Shown here: piece after piece, positions 21,300-33,510 of the stretch
How the letters are laid out: each line of letters starts with the position of its first letter
Position numbering within the stretch: position 1 is the first letter of the stretch
Assembly: GCA_029582165.1 (NCBI GenBank)
Contig: CM055891.1
Location: 27,444,832 to 27,508,831 of the forward strand
Length of the DNA stretch: 64,000 nucleotides
From: Portulaca oleracea
Taxonomy: Eukaryota; Streptophyta; Magnoliopsida; Caryophyllales; Portulacaceae
Direction: 5' to 3'
Translations under genes and position numbers: made by a program
Notes under the pieces: model-generated
Database searches by the model: none
Told to the model about the DNA's origin: nothing
Seen by the model: only the letters and a program-made list of their open reading frames with translations

Positions 21300-22480
21300 T
21301 TGAATTTCATGATGAGATTTTTCTTTTTCGATATTAATTTTGGTGGAGTTTAATTTGGTCGGTTGAAAATATTTTTCTAGAAAATATTAGTTTTTTTCTA
21401 AGTTTGACAATTTTATTTATATTTTGTTTGAGTCAACAGTTTTATTAATATTGTGTTAATAGTTATACTTAGCAGATTAAAAAAAAATGTACGTCGGACG
21501 GATATTTATATATATATATATTTATTAAAATCAAATCATAAGGGTGTGTTTGGTTGGTCAAAAATATGGGAAAATGGTCAATTTTTTCGAATTGACTTAT
21601 TTTCCCTATGTTTGAAAGTAGGTTGACATTGGAGAAAAATTTTATGGTGGGTCATCATTTCCTACATTTTTCTCGGGAAAATTTCCCTTTAGGGGTATAA
21701 GAGAAATTTTTCCATGGAAATGTTTCCCATGAGAGACTTTCCATTGAAAAATTTCCCCACCTGGGGTTTGTTCCAAACGCTCTCTGAGAAAATAATATAT
21801 ATACTAAAATCAAATTATCCAAAAAAAAATCATACATAAATAGTGAAATTTATGAGTTTTGATTTCTCCTAACTTGCTGCTAAATAATTAATGCCAACCA
21901 ATTTGCCCCAACTAGGTGAATGGAATTTCTTCATGAGACTTTTCTTTTTCAATATTATTTTTTGTGGAATTTAATAATCGGTTGAAAGTATTTTTCTAAT
22001 AAAGAGTGTTAATTTTAAAGTTTGACATGCTTTTTATGTTTGATTGTACTTAAAAACTTTTGATTGTGGAGCAATATCCATATGTATGAAAGCCAAACCA
22101 TTTAAGAAAATTTATGCTTAAATGGTGGGTTTGATTTCTGTTACTTACCTCTAAACTTAAATAATTCAACAACAACAAACTGTTAGGAAATATCAAGTTT
22201 TTACCCTTTTTTACCATAGTCTAATGACATATTAAAAACTAAATCAACTTTAAAATACTAAAATCAATTTTGTATTGATGTAAATTCTATAACATGTTTG
22301 TAATCGGTTGAGTTGTAGAAAGCCTGTTTCCTATTACGGATGGCTTGGAAGGCGATGAAATAACGAAATGTTCCAAAGGAAGACAATGAGCGACCTGCTA
22401 CTGAAGGCCTGTAGGGTAGGCTTAGTGGTCTAATTCACGAGTTCTTGAAGCTACCACGAAGAAGAAAGGAAGGGAAGCGG
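21300..22480. other. intergenic DNA with a MITE-like insert
   Basis: The interval is mostly AT-rich. At 21542-21790 a likely MITE starts GGGTGTGTTTGGTTGG and ends near TTCCAAACGCTCTCT. Its interior carries repeated self-complementary GGAAAATTTCC-type words. The rest shows nothing recognisable. Confidence 0.4.
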
Positions 22481-22499
22481 CCCTGAATAGCGGCTCAGC

Positions 22500-22990
22500 C
22501 TAACGTTGGAGACAACTAAGATCGGGGTTTGTGAAGATCAACTCAGATGCGTCGTGTGGAAGCAATGGTATATCTGGGATGGGAGTAATCATCAAGGATG
22601 AACATGGGGATGTTCATGTGGCTGTTGTCAAGGAGATGCAAGCAAGATGGGCAATCAATGTTGCGAAATGCAAAGCAACAATATATGGTCTCAAATTGGC
22701 ACAGCGATTCGGGTAAACAAGAGTTGAAGTTGAGTCAGATTGTTTGTCGCTAATATCGAGGGCCAAAAGTTCCACCTTACTCTTAAGAGAGTTTGATTTA
22801 GTGACGGAAGATTTGTTGCATATTAGTAGTTGCGTTGAGTCTTATTCATGAATGCATGTTAAAAGAGGGGCAAATGGTGTTACTCATGAAATAGAAGGAT
22901 GGATTCTATTGAGCAGGAACAAATCTGAGTGGGAACTTGCCCAACCCTGTTCGGTTAGTTGTACTCCAAGAAAAACTGTCCATGGAATGA
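22500..22990 (+). pseudogene. RNase H domain relic of a non-LTR element
   Basis: The frame beginning FVKINSDASCGSNGISGMGV is the start of a plant RVT_3-type RNase H domain, with the first catalytic Asp in NSDAS. It is followed by an AKCKATIYGLKLA stretch (normally AExxA), a VEVESDC segment carrying the usual E..D pair, and a DLVTEDLLH segment. A TAA right after LAQRFG and a later stop break the frame. An ANGVTHE remnant matches the family's C-terminal part. Only the RNase H end of a LINE or a derived domain remains. Confidence 0.65.
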
Positions 22991-23700
22991 AGTTTGCCCC
23001 TCTTTTGAATTTAAAAAAAATAACATGATTGTGTTGTACAATTTTTTTCAATAATATTGTTTTTAAAATAAAATTAATAATTATTATTTAATCCTAAAAA
23101 TTATTTAAGTTAATAAACACCAAAAGTTCATCGAAGGTGATCAATGTTTTGAAAAATTGATTGTTTAGAGACAACATTCTCTTTTTTTACTCGTAGACTC
23201 CCCATGTTTCTATTAAAATGGCTAGCGGGTGACAACCTAACCATTTTTTATTGGATTTATGTGAAATGTGTATATTGACATTGTTGCCCCTGTGAAACTC
23301 CGCCTAAACTCTTCAATGCTCTATCATACTTGAGTCTCCTCCCCCGTCCCCCTTCTTCTTTAATACAAGAATTGGAAAAATCTCTTCTCCCAAAATTGCA
23401 ATTCTTGAGTGCGTTACATGTGGGGATTTTTTTTTAATGCTGATTGGGGATGTTCTACGCTTGATTGAAGACAACTGATAGTCGATTTCAAAGAGGAGCT
23501 TTCAATTCCTTCTATAACTTCCTCCTCCTTCTACCATTGACACTCACTTTCATACATACAATCCCACGACACAAACTACTATAAATTCGCTCTCTTCGAC
23601 ACATTTCATTGAACACTTGTTGGACCTGTCGCATTGCAAATTAAGTTATAGGAGTAGAAACACAAACGACCAGAAACCAAGTAGATAGTCTTTGAAGAAA
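22991..23700. other. intergenic, upstream of the MYB pseudogene
   Basis: This is AT-rich DNA followed by CT-rich stretches (near 23330-23380 and 23500-23600). The latter may be the old promoter and leader of the broken MYB gene. No gene was recognised. Confidence 0.35.
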
Positions 23701-24420
23701 TGTGAAGGCAGTCAAAAGTTGAGGAAAGGCCATTGGTCTTAGAGCTTTGTGCCTAAACTTGCAGGTAACTAACTAAATCACCAAAAACAACTATGGTTCT
23801 TTTACTTGTATTGGGCTAATGCCCTTTTGATTCAATACATCAAAGGATCTAATTGTACACCTTTTTTGTGCTCTTGTAATTTGGATGAGTGATTGCACGA
23901 GTTTTCAAAGGTGCGACAAAAATTACAACCTGAGGTGGATTAATTATTTGAAACCTAATTTGAAGAGAGGAACCTTCTCATAGGAGGAAAAGAATTTGAT
24001 CATTAGAACTCCACGTTGTTTTTGGCAATAAGTACAAACACTAATTTATTCCCCTTTTCTTCCTCTTCTTCTCATACCATCTTATACATATAATATGTAT
24101 GTTTTAGTTTCCTATATTGGGTTTTGATTTGTGGGGAAGAATTTGCGGATGGTCTCAGATAGTATCCCAACTCCCAGGAAGAATTGACGAAAAAATAAAG
24201 AATCTATGGAATTCCTGCCTCAAGAAGAAGCTCTGTCAAAGAGGGATCGGCTCGAATACCCACAAGCCATTATCCGAGCTCGAAAACAACTATGACTCGT
24301 GCCTCTCCAAATCCCCCATCATCAAGTCGAGAATTGCAATTTTGCGAGAAGGGGTTTTCCTAGTTTTTGAATTGAGAGGGGGGGGGGGGGAAGGAGACTT
24401 AAGTCTGACACAACATTGAG
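23701..24420 (+). pseudogene. R2R3-MYB transcription factor pseudogene with three-exon skeleton
   Basis: Three blocks match successive exons of an R2R3-MYB gene. Block 1 (about 23701-23764) reads SQKLRKGHWS, then a stop, then SFVPKLAG just before a GT donor. The centre of repeat R2 is missing. Block 2 (about 23902-24031) reads FQRCDKNYNLRWINYLKP, then NLKRGTFS, a TAG stop, and EEKNLII. Block 3 (from about 24149) reads WSQIVSQLPGRIDEKIKNLW, then NSCLKKKLCQRGIGSNTHKP. The expected acceptor AG before block 3 has become GCGG, and the block 2 donor is altered. The R3 wording and the KKKLxQRGIxxNTHKPLSE tail suggest the MYB61/MYB55/MYB86 group. Introns are kept in position, so this is a decayed genomic copy and not a retrocopy. 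It cannot encode a working factor. Confidence 0.85.
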
Positions 24421-25289
24421 GAGTTTAGGTCGACTTTCACAAAGGCAACGTCGGAACACACATTTCGCCGAATATCGATGAAAAATGGTCCAATTATTAG
24501 CTGCTAGCCAATTTAAGAGAAATATGGGGAGTTTACGAGTATAAGAAAATGTTGTCCCCAAAAGAATTAGTTTTTCAAAACATTGGTCACCTCCCAAAGC
24601 TCCGAGCAATAAGCAATTAATCATCAAACATATTTTCTACAAAATTATATTTTTATGATTTCGACAATTTATTGACGGAAATTGAGAACTACTATAAATA
24701 CTAAACGTAAGCGTCCCCTTTTTTTTGGTTGTTGAATACGGTAGGACAAAATATATCATAAAATCAAGTTCTGGTGTTCCATTTAACCAATTTTATTAGT
24801 AAAATAAGAAAAATGGTCATTGATAAATTATTGGAATTATAAAGGAATAGATAATATAAAATGAGACAAATAGTTACAAGCAAAATTAACATTTTACATA
24901 GCAGATAATGGTTTATGTAGCGAATATCATTTTAGGCAGCGGATAACTGTTTAAGTAGCATATGGTGGATAATTGTTCAATGAAAGTTGTGTTTGGTAAA
25001 TTAGCGATTGAGTAACATATTAATGTGAACTGACATAAAAAAATATGGATAATTTCTAAAGATCAATTTTTAAAAGAATATTTTTTGACCAAAAAAATGA
25101 AACGTTACCCTAAATGCTAAACATCAACTTTATCAACGTTTCAGAAAACGCAACTTGAAACGCTAAATGTTACTCAAAATACTAACTTGCTGAATACTAA
25201 TATTTGTTCATAGAGTTTTGAATTGATTTGTTGATCAAAACGCTAAATGTTATCCCCAATGCCACCACTGAACGCATCTTAAACGACAT
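24421..25289. other. intergenic, AT-rich, with an AACGCTAAATGTTA word cluster
   Basis: At 25090-25260 the word AACGCTAAATGTTA and close variants recur several times, resembling the word arrays of the hAT-type elements. Ends are unclear. No gene was recognised. Confidence 0.35.
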
Positions 25290-25681
25290 AGGGAGTGACA
25301 AATATAAATGGAAAAAAATAGTTCATACTTTGGGGGTATTGGAACAAATTAATCCGGACTTACAACTTTGTTATGAATGAACTAAACTTTAACATTATTA
25401 TTTTTAGCATCCATCACGTAGTTAAGCTCGTCCGAAAAGTAATATGATGGTGGCGATATTACACGTGGAGCATACTTTTAACTTTTTTTAACTAAAACAA
25501 GTTCTACGTATAATATCGCGACCACCACCACGTCACTTTTCGGACGAGTTTAATTGGGTTGTAGATGCTAAAAAATAATATGAATTAACGTATAACTCAT
25601 CTACATCAAAGTTGTAAGTTCAGGTTATTTTTTTCCAATACCCAAAATATGATTTTTTTTTCAATTTAGGTACGACAAGTA
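25290..25681. mobile_element. foldback MITE, about 390-bp near-complete inverted repeat
   Basis: The left half (25290-about 25470) and right half (about 25515-25681) are reverse complements over most of their length. Examples are CTTTGGGGGTATTGGAA versus TTCCAATACCCAAAATAT, CTCGTCCGAAAAGT versus ACTTTTCGGACGAG, and GGCGATATTA versus TAATATCGCG. The transcript would fold into one long hairpin. The long inverted repeats resemble MULE-type foldback elements, but no clear 9-bp duplication was found. Confidence 0.75.
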
Positions 25682-26418
25682 GTATTGCTATGAAAAAAAA
25701 GGAATAAACATGACCAATGGTAATTTTTCCAAATTACCCCCATAAAAGTTCATATGCTCCAAAGCTTACCATTTGCCAATTTTATATGAATATTTTTTAA
25801 CAAACTGTAAAAATAACAGCAACCAACCAACTCAAGAGAAAAAGGTAACAACCAAACACTGCTCAACATAAAAAGCACAGCAAGACGGTCGCACCCACGA
25901 CAACCAAAACCATCGCAGCTCAATCACGCAACTAAAAGATCAATAATTTCAGTTTGGTGAATCATTGAGGAGTCGCACGCTTATATCATTGTCAATAATC
26001 CCAGTCATACGATCTATCTTGACCAGTTTTACATGAATATATATGATACTTGATATGATTACCCAATACCCATTGGCATTGGCAAATTGACAATTAAGAT
26101 ATTTAGATTCTTGATAGCAAGGTGAATGACTAAATTGTCCTCAAGATTAGTACACTAATCTCGTGATTAGTTTAAGTTTAATAAGGTCATGAGTGACGGC
26201 TTCAGTACTTGACCCAGACTCCCTCTCTTTCTACATCTACATAATTCATTCGATCTTTCGTATTCCCTCCGCGTCGTTCTGAAGGGGTTTTTCTTCTCCA
26301 TCGTCGTCGACTGCTTTGCTTCTGCAAGAGCTCATAGATTCGTCCTCTTCAATTAGGGTTTCCAATCCGATCTTGTTTCCAACTCAATTCAGCTTTCTTC
26401 CAGCAATTCAACCACACC
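25682..26418 (+). promoter_or_regulatory. promoter and 5' leader region of the ORP3-like gene
   Basis: From about 26210 the sequence becomes CT-rich (CTCCCTCTCTTTCTACATCT and following), typical of a plant 5' leader, and continues to the ATG at 26419. No clear TATA box was fixed. Confidence 0.4.
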
Positions 26419-29400
26419 ATGCCGAGCCCCAAGAAGAACGAGAGCAAGGGTTTTTTCGCCGCCATGTCCTCCGGCTTGTCCATGTTCAGTAATGCCATGC
26501 ACAGATCTGTCAACACGTACTTAACTGCTCCTCTTTCTCCTCGTTTATTTCGAGTTTGATCGGATTCGACTGATCGTGTGCTTCAATTCTGGATGATTGA
26601 TTTGATTTGATGTTTTCGTTTTCTGTCGATCTGCTTATTTGTCGAGTGATCTTTGCCGATTTTCGGAATTAGGGTTTAATTGTGGTGAAGTTCAGTATTG
26701 GAGCTTTGAGTGTGTAGGGTTTGATTGGTTTGTCTGTGAATTGTTGATGAAGTGGTTTTAGTTGCCTTAGTTGTTGATGATTTTTGTGAATTATGGGTGT
26801 TTATGGTTACTGTTGTTTGGTGTGTAGGGCTCTTGGTTATGAGAATTTGGAAGTTATTAATCCAGAGGGAGGTGAGGCAGATGCTGAAGAGGAAGCTCGC
26901 AGAGGAAGGTGGAAGCAGGAGGTCAGTTTCTCTCAACCAAGGATTTGACTTGTGTTTAGTTTATTATGTATGAATGTGACTCCTGTTGCTGTTTCATATT
27001 TATCAATAAATAGAGCATCCTTAATGTCTATATCAGGGCATGCTTGTCAATTTCATTATCTTAAATTGTTGTGATCACGGTGTATTTTGACTTGTTGATC
27101 CGTGCCATTTTGATTCGGTGTTGGGTCAAGTTTCTCAAGTATAGCATGATACTGATTTGGGATTGTGGAGTGCTACCTTGTGGCAAAAGGTAGCTTTGAC
27201 AATCATTTGGGATTGAGAGTGTTGCCTTGTAATGAATAGATTGATTATCATAGAGACTGTTTGGGCAGAAGGGGTCTTCACATGTTGGCATATAAGCTAC
27301 TTAAATTTGAACACTGCCTCCCTCCCCACCAAAGAAAGAGGAAACTCTCAAAATTCAACAATTTTAGATTGGAATCAAAGTAAATTAGGAAAGAAACAGT
27401 GAAGGGTATTATTTGATACTTTCATATAAGTCCAGTTGACAATGGGATCTATATTGTGCCATTATAGCTTTATCAATGTTGTCAGTCAATATAAACTTCT
27501 CTCCACATATAATAAAACGAGCAAAGAAGAAAGTTTCAGAATTCAACAATTTTAGAATAGAAGCACAAGTAAATTAAGAAATATAGGGTTAGGATATTAC
27601 TTGATGTCTTCAGTTAGGTCCACTTGACAAGGGCATCTTTATTGTGACATTACAGCAGTATTGACATTCATGAGTTCGTTAAAAAAAACGGTAATGGGAA
27701 GTTAAAATCGACTGTCTTCAAATGTGTTGTCCGTTGAGCTTTTCTGAAACATGAAGGGTGGATACCAGATTATGTTTTAAATTTTGCCTCTATTGGTATT
27801 TGCATTTATGGCTATTTCTACCCATGTGTCAACATACATTTCCTGTTTCCCCTCCCCATTTCTTTTATCCTTTCTAATTGAATGCCTTTCTTGTATATAA
27901 AAAGTAGTTCATGGACAATCTATTTCATATGCACAGTAGTAGTAGCATTTTGAACCTGGTTTTGTGGAATATAGAGTACTGAAAGTCTATGTTCTCCTCA
28001 TTTTATGTTTTATCTTACGATACTTTATCCTGATTACAGGAACGGGATGGTTACTGGAAAATGATGCAGAAGTATATTGGAGCAGATGTAACATCTATGG
28101 TGACACTGCCTGTTATAATATTTGAGCCTATGACTATGCTGCAAAAAATGGCTGAGGTTTGTGCCCTCTTCTTTATGCGTAAAGATGATATTTATGTGGT
28201 GCTTAATCGTTTATGGTAAGTACTTACATGCAATTTTGTTAATGACTGCGACAGTTAATGGAATACAGCGATCTATTAAATAAAGCTGATGAGTGTGAAG
28301 ACCCGTACTTGCGTTTGGTATATGCAGGTGATCATCCTTTCTAATCAAATCTAAGACAAACATATTCCAAAATACACAACTTGGTGCTAATGTCACATTT
28401 TGCAGCATCTTGGGCGATTTCCGTGTACTATGCTTATCAGCGAACTTGGAAGCCATTTAATCCTATTCTTGGCGAAACATATGAAATGGTAAATCACAAT
28501 GGGATTACATTCTTAGCAGAGCAGGTCAGTCTAACTTGTTTGTTGTTCTGTGTTGTCCAATTCATGAAGTGATTACTGCACTGTTATGAATATTGTTTTA
28601 TGGTTATAAGATTAGCTAATGTTTTCTTTTTCTTTTTTTGGCATTCTAGGTGAGCCATCATCCTCCTATGAGTGCTGGGCATTGTGAAAATGAGCACTTT
28701 ACATATGATGTAACCTCAAAGCTGAAGACGAAATTTTTGGGGAATTCATGTGATGTGTACCCTGTTGGAAGGTAAAGACTATCTGCATGTTTGGTGCCTG
28801 TTTATTTTCTACAGACCTTATTGGAAGTCTGTTGGCTGTTAAAAGCTGTAATGCCTACTAGACCTGTAAAAGCTAATCCATACCTTACTACCTTTTCCAA
28901 ATGAGCAAGTGAACGACTAGAAGCCATGAATACACCCAAGCAGTGACTCAGAGTAGGACTGACTTTTTTTGCACCCAAATAAAAACCTAAATAACCAAGA
29001 ATTCCTTTATATGCAAAATGAATTTATCGGACCAACCGTCAAAATGCTTGAACGAAGTCAATGGCTTTGTTGCTAGTTCTAGCATGAATTGTGTCCTTTG
29101 ATGTATGTTTTAGCTGTAGATACTAGGTAGCTTTTCTATTGTTTGGATGACATGCAAATGTCCACATGAAAGCATTATGGAATAGCCATGCTGTTTCCCC
29201 ATAAAAATAGTTGTTTCATCCTCTCTAGTCAGATATATTATTTTTATTATTTTTTTAATATTTGATTCCATGTAATTATGGATGGCCTTTTCCAGAAACA
29301 TGCCTCTTCTAAAGAGAACTGCTATATCTTGGTTGCTTTTCTTGTCTATTGGTGGACTAACTTAAGTTTCACTAGCCGTAGATCAACCATTTTCTAGTGG

Positions 29401-31575
29401 AAGTGGAGTCATGAGTTTATGGGTAGACAATCTGTGTGATATTTGAACCCTTTAGTCAGATATATTATTTTTATTATTTTTTTAATATTTGATTCCATGT
29501 AATTATGGATGGCCTTTTCCAGAAACATGCCTCTTCTAAAGAGAACTGCTATATCTTGGTTGCTTTTCTTGTCTATTGGTGGACTAACTTAAGTTTCACT
29601 AGCCGTAGATCAACCATTTTCTAGTGGAAGTGGAGTCATGAGTTTATGGGTAGACAATCTGTGTGATATTTGAACCCTTTAGTTGTATATTAGGACTGTG
29701 ATGAATATCATTTGTGGTGGGTAATTTTAGGAAAGCTAAAGGGTATAATAAGTAGAATGTTTCCTTCTGCTTTCTATTGTCTTATCAATGGCTTAGATGA
29801 TGAGCTCACATGTTTATGTCTGATGCAGGACACGCGTGACTCTTAAAAGAGATGGTGTGGTGTTGGATCTGGTTCCTCCTCCAACTAAGGTCAACAATCT
29901 TATATTCGGGCGCACATGGGTTGATTCACCTGGCGAGATGATTCTATCAAATTTGACAACAGGGGATAAAGTTGTACTGTACTTTCAGCCATGTGGTTGG
30001 TTTGGGTATGCCATACCTTCTGGACCTCTGACAGCATTCATATGTTTCAGCTATAATGTGGTGAACTGGTGATGGACTAATTATTTACTGCTGTCTGGGA
30101 AAGTGTTCTTACTTGAGCTCACGTATCGTTTCAGGGCTGGCCGGTATGAAGTGGATGGTTATGTGTATGATGCTAATGAGGAACCCAAAATATTGATGAC
30201 TGGCAAATGGAGCGAGTCCATGAGTTATCAACCATGTGATGCAGAAGGGGAACCACTACCTGGCACCGAACTTAAAGAGGTTATTCTCTTCAAAGCACTG
30301 TTCATATTTTCCGAGCATCTATGAGAGACACATTTCATGTTAGCAATCTGTAATGTTTCAGAGCTTATGTTGAGGAAGAATCCGAATCCATGTTGGTCTT
30401 ATTCTGGAGCCTTTTTCTTTTCAGATATTTATAGCACATTTCACCTTGCGAAACCTAAAATTTCCAATGGATTCTCGTACTGCTTACATGAAATCCATTA
30501 TGCATATGTGGTTGGTTTACATGGAGTCACTCCTGCAAATGGAGGCTCTCATAGGCAAAGTTAGGACACTATTGCAATACAAATGGAAAGCAATGGCAGC
30601 TATATGAAACATTTTGGATTTAGTTGGCTATTAAAGAAAAATTAGTTCTATTTTATTGCTACCTTGTTAATTATGTACCTAGCTTTTCCTGTAACCGTTG
30701 AACTTTCAAAGTGTGTTGCTCACGTTGTGGTGATTTACTTGCAGGTGTGGCGTGTTGCTGATGCACCACCAAATGACAAGTTTCAGTATACCTACTTTGC
30801 TCACAAGATCAATAGTTTTGACACAGCACCAAAGAAGTTATTGCCTTCAGATTCACGCCTGCGACCTGATAGATATGCTCTTGAGAAGGGTGACATGTCT
30901 AAAGCTGGGGCAGAAAAGAGCAGGTTTTGTTTTCTCTACCTTTCCTGTGAATTTGCTTTATCCTATGACCTTGTGATCTTTCTAGGCTTCTAGTCCAACA
31001 CTAATGCTAATATTTCGTGCTACTAGTCAGTAGCCCACTGCCCCACTCAATTTTTCGACTTTTGAAATCTTTGTGGGGATTGGTGCCTTGGGCGGCAGTA
31101 TAAAACCATGGATCAATTGAATCACGCATTACTTAAATCTTTAGTTATCTACCGTGTAAATAAAATAGGGAGCGTGCTAAATTGATTTAAAATTTCCTAC
31201 ATGCGCATGCGTCCACTATCCCAGCAGAAACCAATGATGGTGGTATAAAACACTGATGTAAGTTAACTGGCTGTCGCTATGTTCAGTTGTCCACATTGTG
31301 ATTATATTTGTCTGGGATTGTCTTTCAGTTTGGAGGAGAGACAGAGGGCAGAAAAGAGAAATCGAGAAGCAAAGGGTGACAAGTTCACGCCTAGATGGTT
31401 TAATGCAACCGAAGACGTTGCAACGACCCCTTGGGGTGAATTGGAGATTTACCAGTTCAATGGCAAATACTTAGAGCACAGAGCAGAGAATGACAGTTCT
31501 GACAACATCGAGCTAGAAGATGTCGAGAACAAGGAGTTCAACCCATGGCAGTATGGTGAATTGTCTGGTGTATGA
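26419..31575 (+). CDS. ORP3C: oxysterol-binding-protein-related protein, ORP3 class, 10 exons
   Basis: Exons are 26419-26516, 26828-26921, 28040-28156, 28255-28327, 28406-28524, 28650-28771, 29829-30005, 30135-30279, 30745-30923 and 31329-31575. All junctions are GT-AG and frames join without error, giving 456 residues. The protein is an ORD-only (short) type without a PH domain. The signature EQVSHHPP is at residues 166-173, including the paired His that bind the phosphoinositide headgroup in the family. Other family landmarks are [14 protein letters not shown], a TGDKVVLYF stretch and a C-terminal [10 protein letters not shown]. Such proteins bind and exchange sterols and PI4P at ER contact sites. 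ORP3-class proteins in Arabidopsis are ER-associated. The protein is the usual family length. Intron 6 holds a perfect 227-bp tandem duplication. The C-letter is chosen from gene order, not sequence. A possible intron in the 3' UTR ends near 32059. Confidence 0.93.
29226..29679. repeat. perfect 227-bp tandem duplication in ORP3 intron 6
   Basis: Copy 1 spans 29226-29452 and copy 2 spans 29453-29679. I found no difference on base-by-base reading. The start of each copy is TAGTCAGATATATTATTTTT. Because it lies in an intron, no coding effect is expected. Confidence 0.95.
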
Positions 31576-33057
31576 GGTAAAGAAGTTCTTCCTCGTTGAA
31601 CTCCTGCTGTTGCAAAGATTATTTTTGGTTAACATGTTAGAGCATCTACAAGAACTTGTTAACTTCATTTGTTTGACAATCCCGTATTGCTTTTTTACCT
31701 TCTTCTCTTTCTGTGGATATCTTTTTTGTTGCATCTAGTGTTTGAAACCCCCATTTGTTATTCAACAATATTCCCTTTTCTTGTGAGATTTTTTATATTT
31801 TTAATCGAAAGGCAAAACCTCCCCTAACTCCCCAATAACCTAAAGACAAAATGGGGCAGGGTCTTTCCTTAACTAATATTATTAGCTAGCCATGATACCT
31901 TTATAGAGAGAACATGTTTCCATGTGCCCCTATCATTATTTTTAGTTTAATCATTCTGGATGTTCTGAGTTGTGTATGGATCGTATCCCATGTTATGCTT
32001 TATGAGAAGTTTAATTATTTTCTGAAATGAGAAATTTATTTCAGCCTACATATCTTGCAGAAGGCCTGTTTTCAACGTGATTGCTTCTGCAAACTATTGG
32101 AAGTTTGTATGGCAAGTTGTCAAAAACATGAAGTCCTATATCGTTGAAGGCAATCCATCTATAAGAGCACTGCTGGCTGTGGGAGGGGACTCTCCTGCTG
32201 TGTCTGAATGTAACATAAATTTGGTAAAAAAAAGGACAAGCGTGCGATTTCCCCAGCAAACCCTTCTTCATGGTAATTTATGGGTGGTACGCTGTGGTAT
32301 ACTCGCCATTTACTAAGGTTGGCTGGCTGTTTTGACAGAGTTGTGAGTCATTAACTTATGTTTGTTTCGCTTTGTTTTTCATACTTGTTGCTTGTGTGAT
32401 ATTTGTATTTGTAGTTGGGTGTAGGGACAGACAGTAGCCAGCCCATTGGAGGTCTGTATTCATATCGATTTCATTTTGTCCCCCTTTTCTTAAGAATCGT
32501 TAGTCGCTTAAGTAATCAGAAATGAATTTGTTTTGTGAATGCTCTTTCTCTTTCGCTATGATGCATGACTATCGAGACAGGTCGGTTCAAGTGGTTTGAT
32601 ATTTATTTCCTTTTAAGTAAGGTCTCAAGCATGAGTTGGGAGGCGGTTTTTATCTCTTTATGGGTCACCAGTAAAGTTCGACCTCGTAATAACAAAGACA
32701 AATCAATTTGGTTCATGCAAGCATAGGGGTAGAGACTAGAGAGTGTTTAACCTAACACCATGTGAAATTCTAGGGTTTTCGGTTTTGATTGGATTGATTG
32801 CCAAAATAAGATGGTTGTCGCTTTGAATGGTCTTTGCACTCTTTGTCATCTTAAAGTCATCGCCACTTGCCAGTGAAAAAGTTTTAGGTTGTTTGGTAGT
32901 TGCATCTTTTTCTAGTTGGTTGGATGGATTTGCTTATTGTTTCTACCTTGGAGTTCTAGTAGGAAAACATGTAGGCTATAAAATTCTAACAGAAAAATAC
33001 GAGGTTCTTAATTATGTTTATATCCATAAATGTATATGTGCATGTACAATCCATGCA
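31576..33057 (+). other. 3' UTR and downstream flank of ORP3 gene
   Basis: The 3' UTR follows the stop. A TTGCAG|AAGGCC acceptor near 32059 could end a 3' UTR intron. The open frame at 32077-32316 matches no family and probably lies in the UTR. The rest is AT-rich, with no feature recognised. Confidence 0.4.
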
Positions 33058-33060
33058 TAA

Positions 33061-33325
33061 GGCCCTGTTCTTTTCTGCGGTTGGCAAACTGCGGTGACAC
33101 AGCCTATTGCAGTTTGCCATAACCCACCAAAAAATACTATTCTACCATAATTTACCACAACCCACCACAAATTATTTTTTCACAATTACCAATACAATAA
33201 TTATATATATACAAAAAACTCACCACAACATACCAATAATCCGCCACAATTATACCACAACCTGCCACAATTTCACCACACCATACAGTACCATATCGCG
33301 CAATATCGCATAAAAGAACAAGACC
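33061..33325. mobile_element. Tourist-like MITE with TAA duplication
   Basis: The ends are GGCCCTGTTCTTTTCTGCGG and GCATAAAAGAACAAGACC, imperfect inverted repeats. It is flanked by TAA at 33058-33060 and 33326-33328, as in PIF/Harbinger-related MITEs. The interior is an array of ACCACAA/CCACCACAA words. There is no transposase. Confidence 0.85.
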
Positions 33326-33339
33326 TAAGTATAGATGCC

Positions 33340-33510
33340 AATGTGGCCCAATTAGCTAGTGGTTCATGTGACATTTTATTATGGAGGTCATGAGATTAAT
33401 TCCTAGGACTTGCTACGTCTTCTTATGCGGACTTGCACTCAATTAGTGTGCCTTTGGACCTTGAGATAGAGGCTCACTCAGGATGACTCAAACTTATCCT
33501 TGTGAAAAAA
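33340..33510 (+). mobile_element. tRNA-derived SINE
   Basis: It starts GTGGCCCAATTAGCTAGTGG, with an A-box-like TAGCTAGTGG. A B-box-like GATTAATTCCTAGG follows about 50 bases later. It ends in TGTGAAAAAAAAGG. The head resembles plant tRNA-derived SINEs. Target duplications were not identified. Confidence 0.55.

Noticed and set aside
22531..22716. Small RNase H gene
   Set aside because: The frame stops within the domain and the rest of the domain continues after the stop, so it is a relic.
24117..24419. Stand-alone coding gene for a MYB-like protein
   Set aside because: It is only the third exon of a broken MYB gene; the splice acceptor is lost and upstream exons carry stops.
32077..32316. 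79-residue open frame downstream of ORP3
   Set aside because: No family match, and it lies in the probable 3' UTR region after a possible UTR acceptor.
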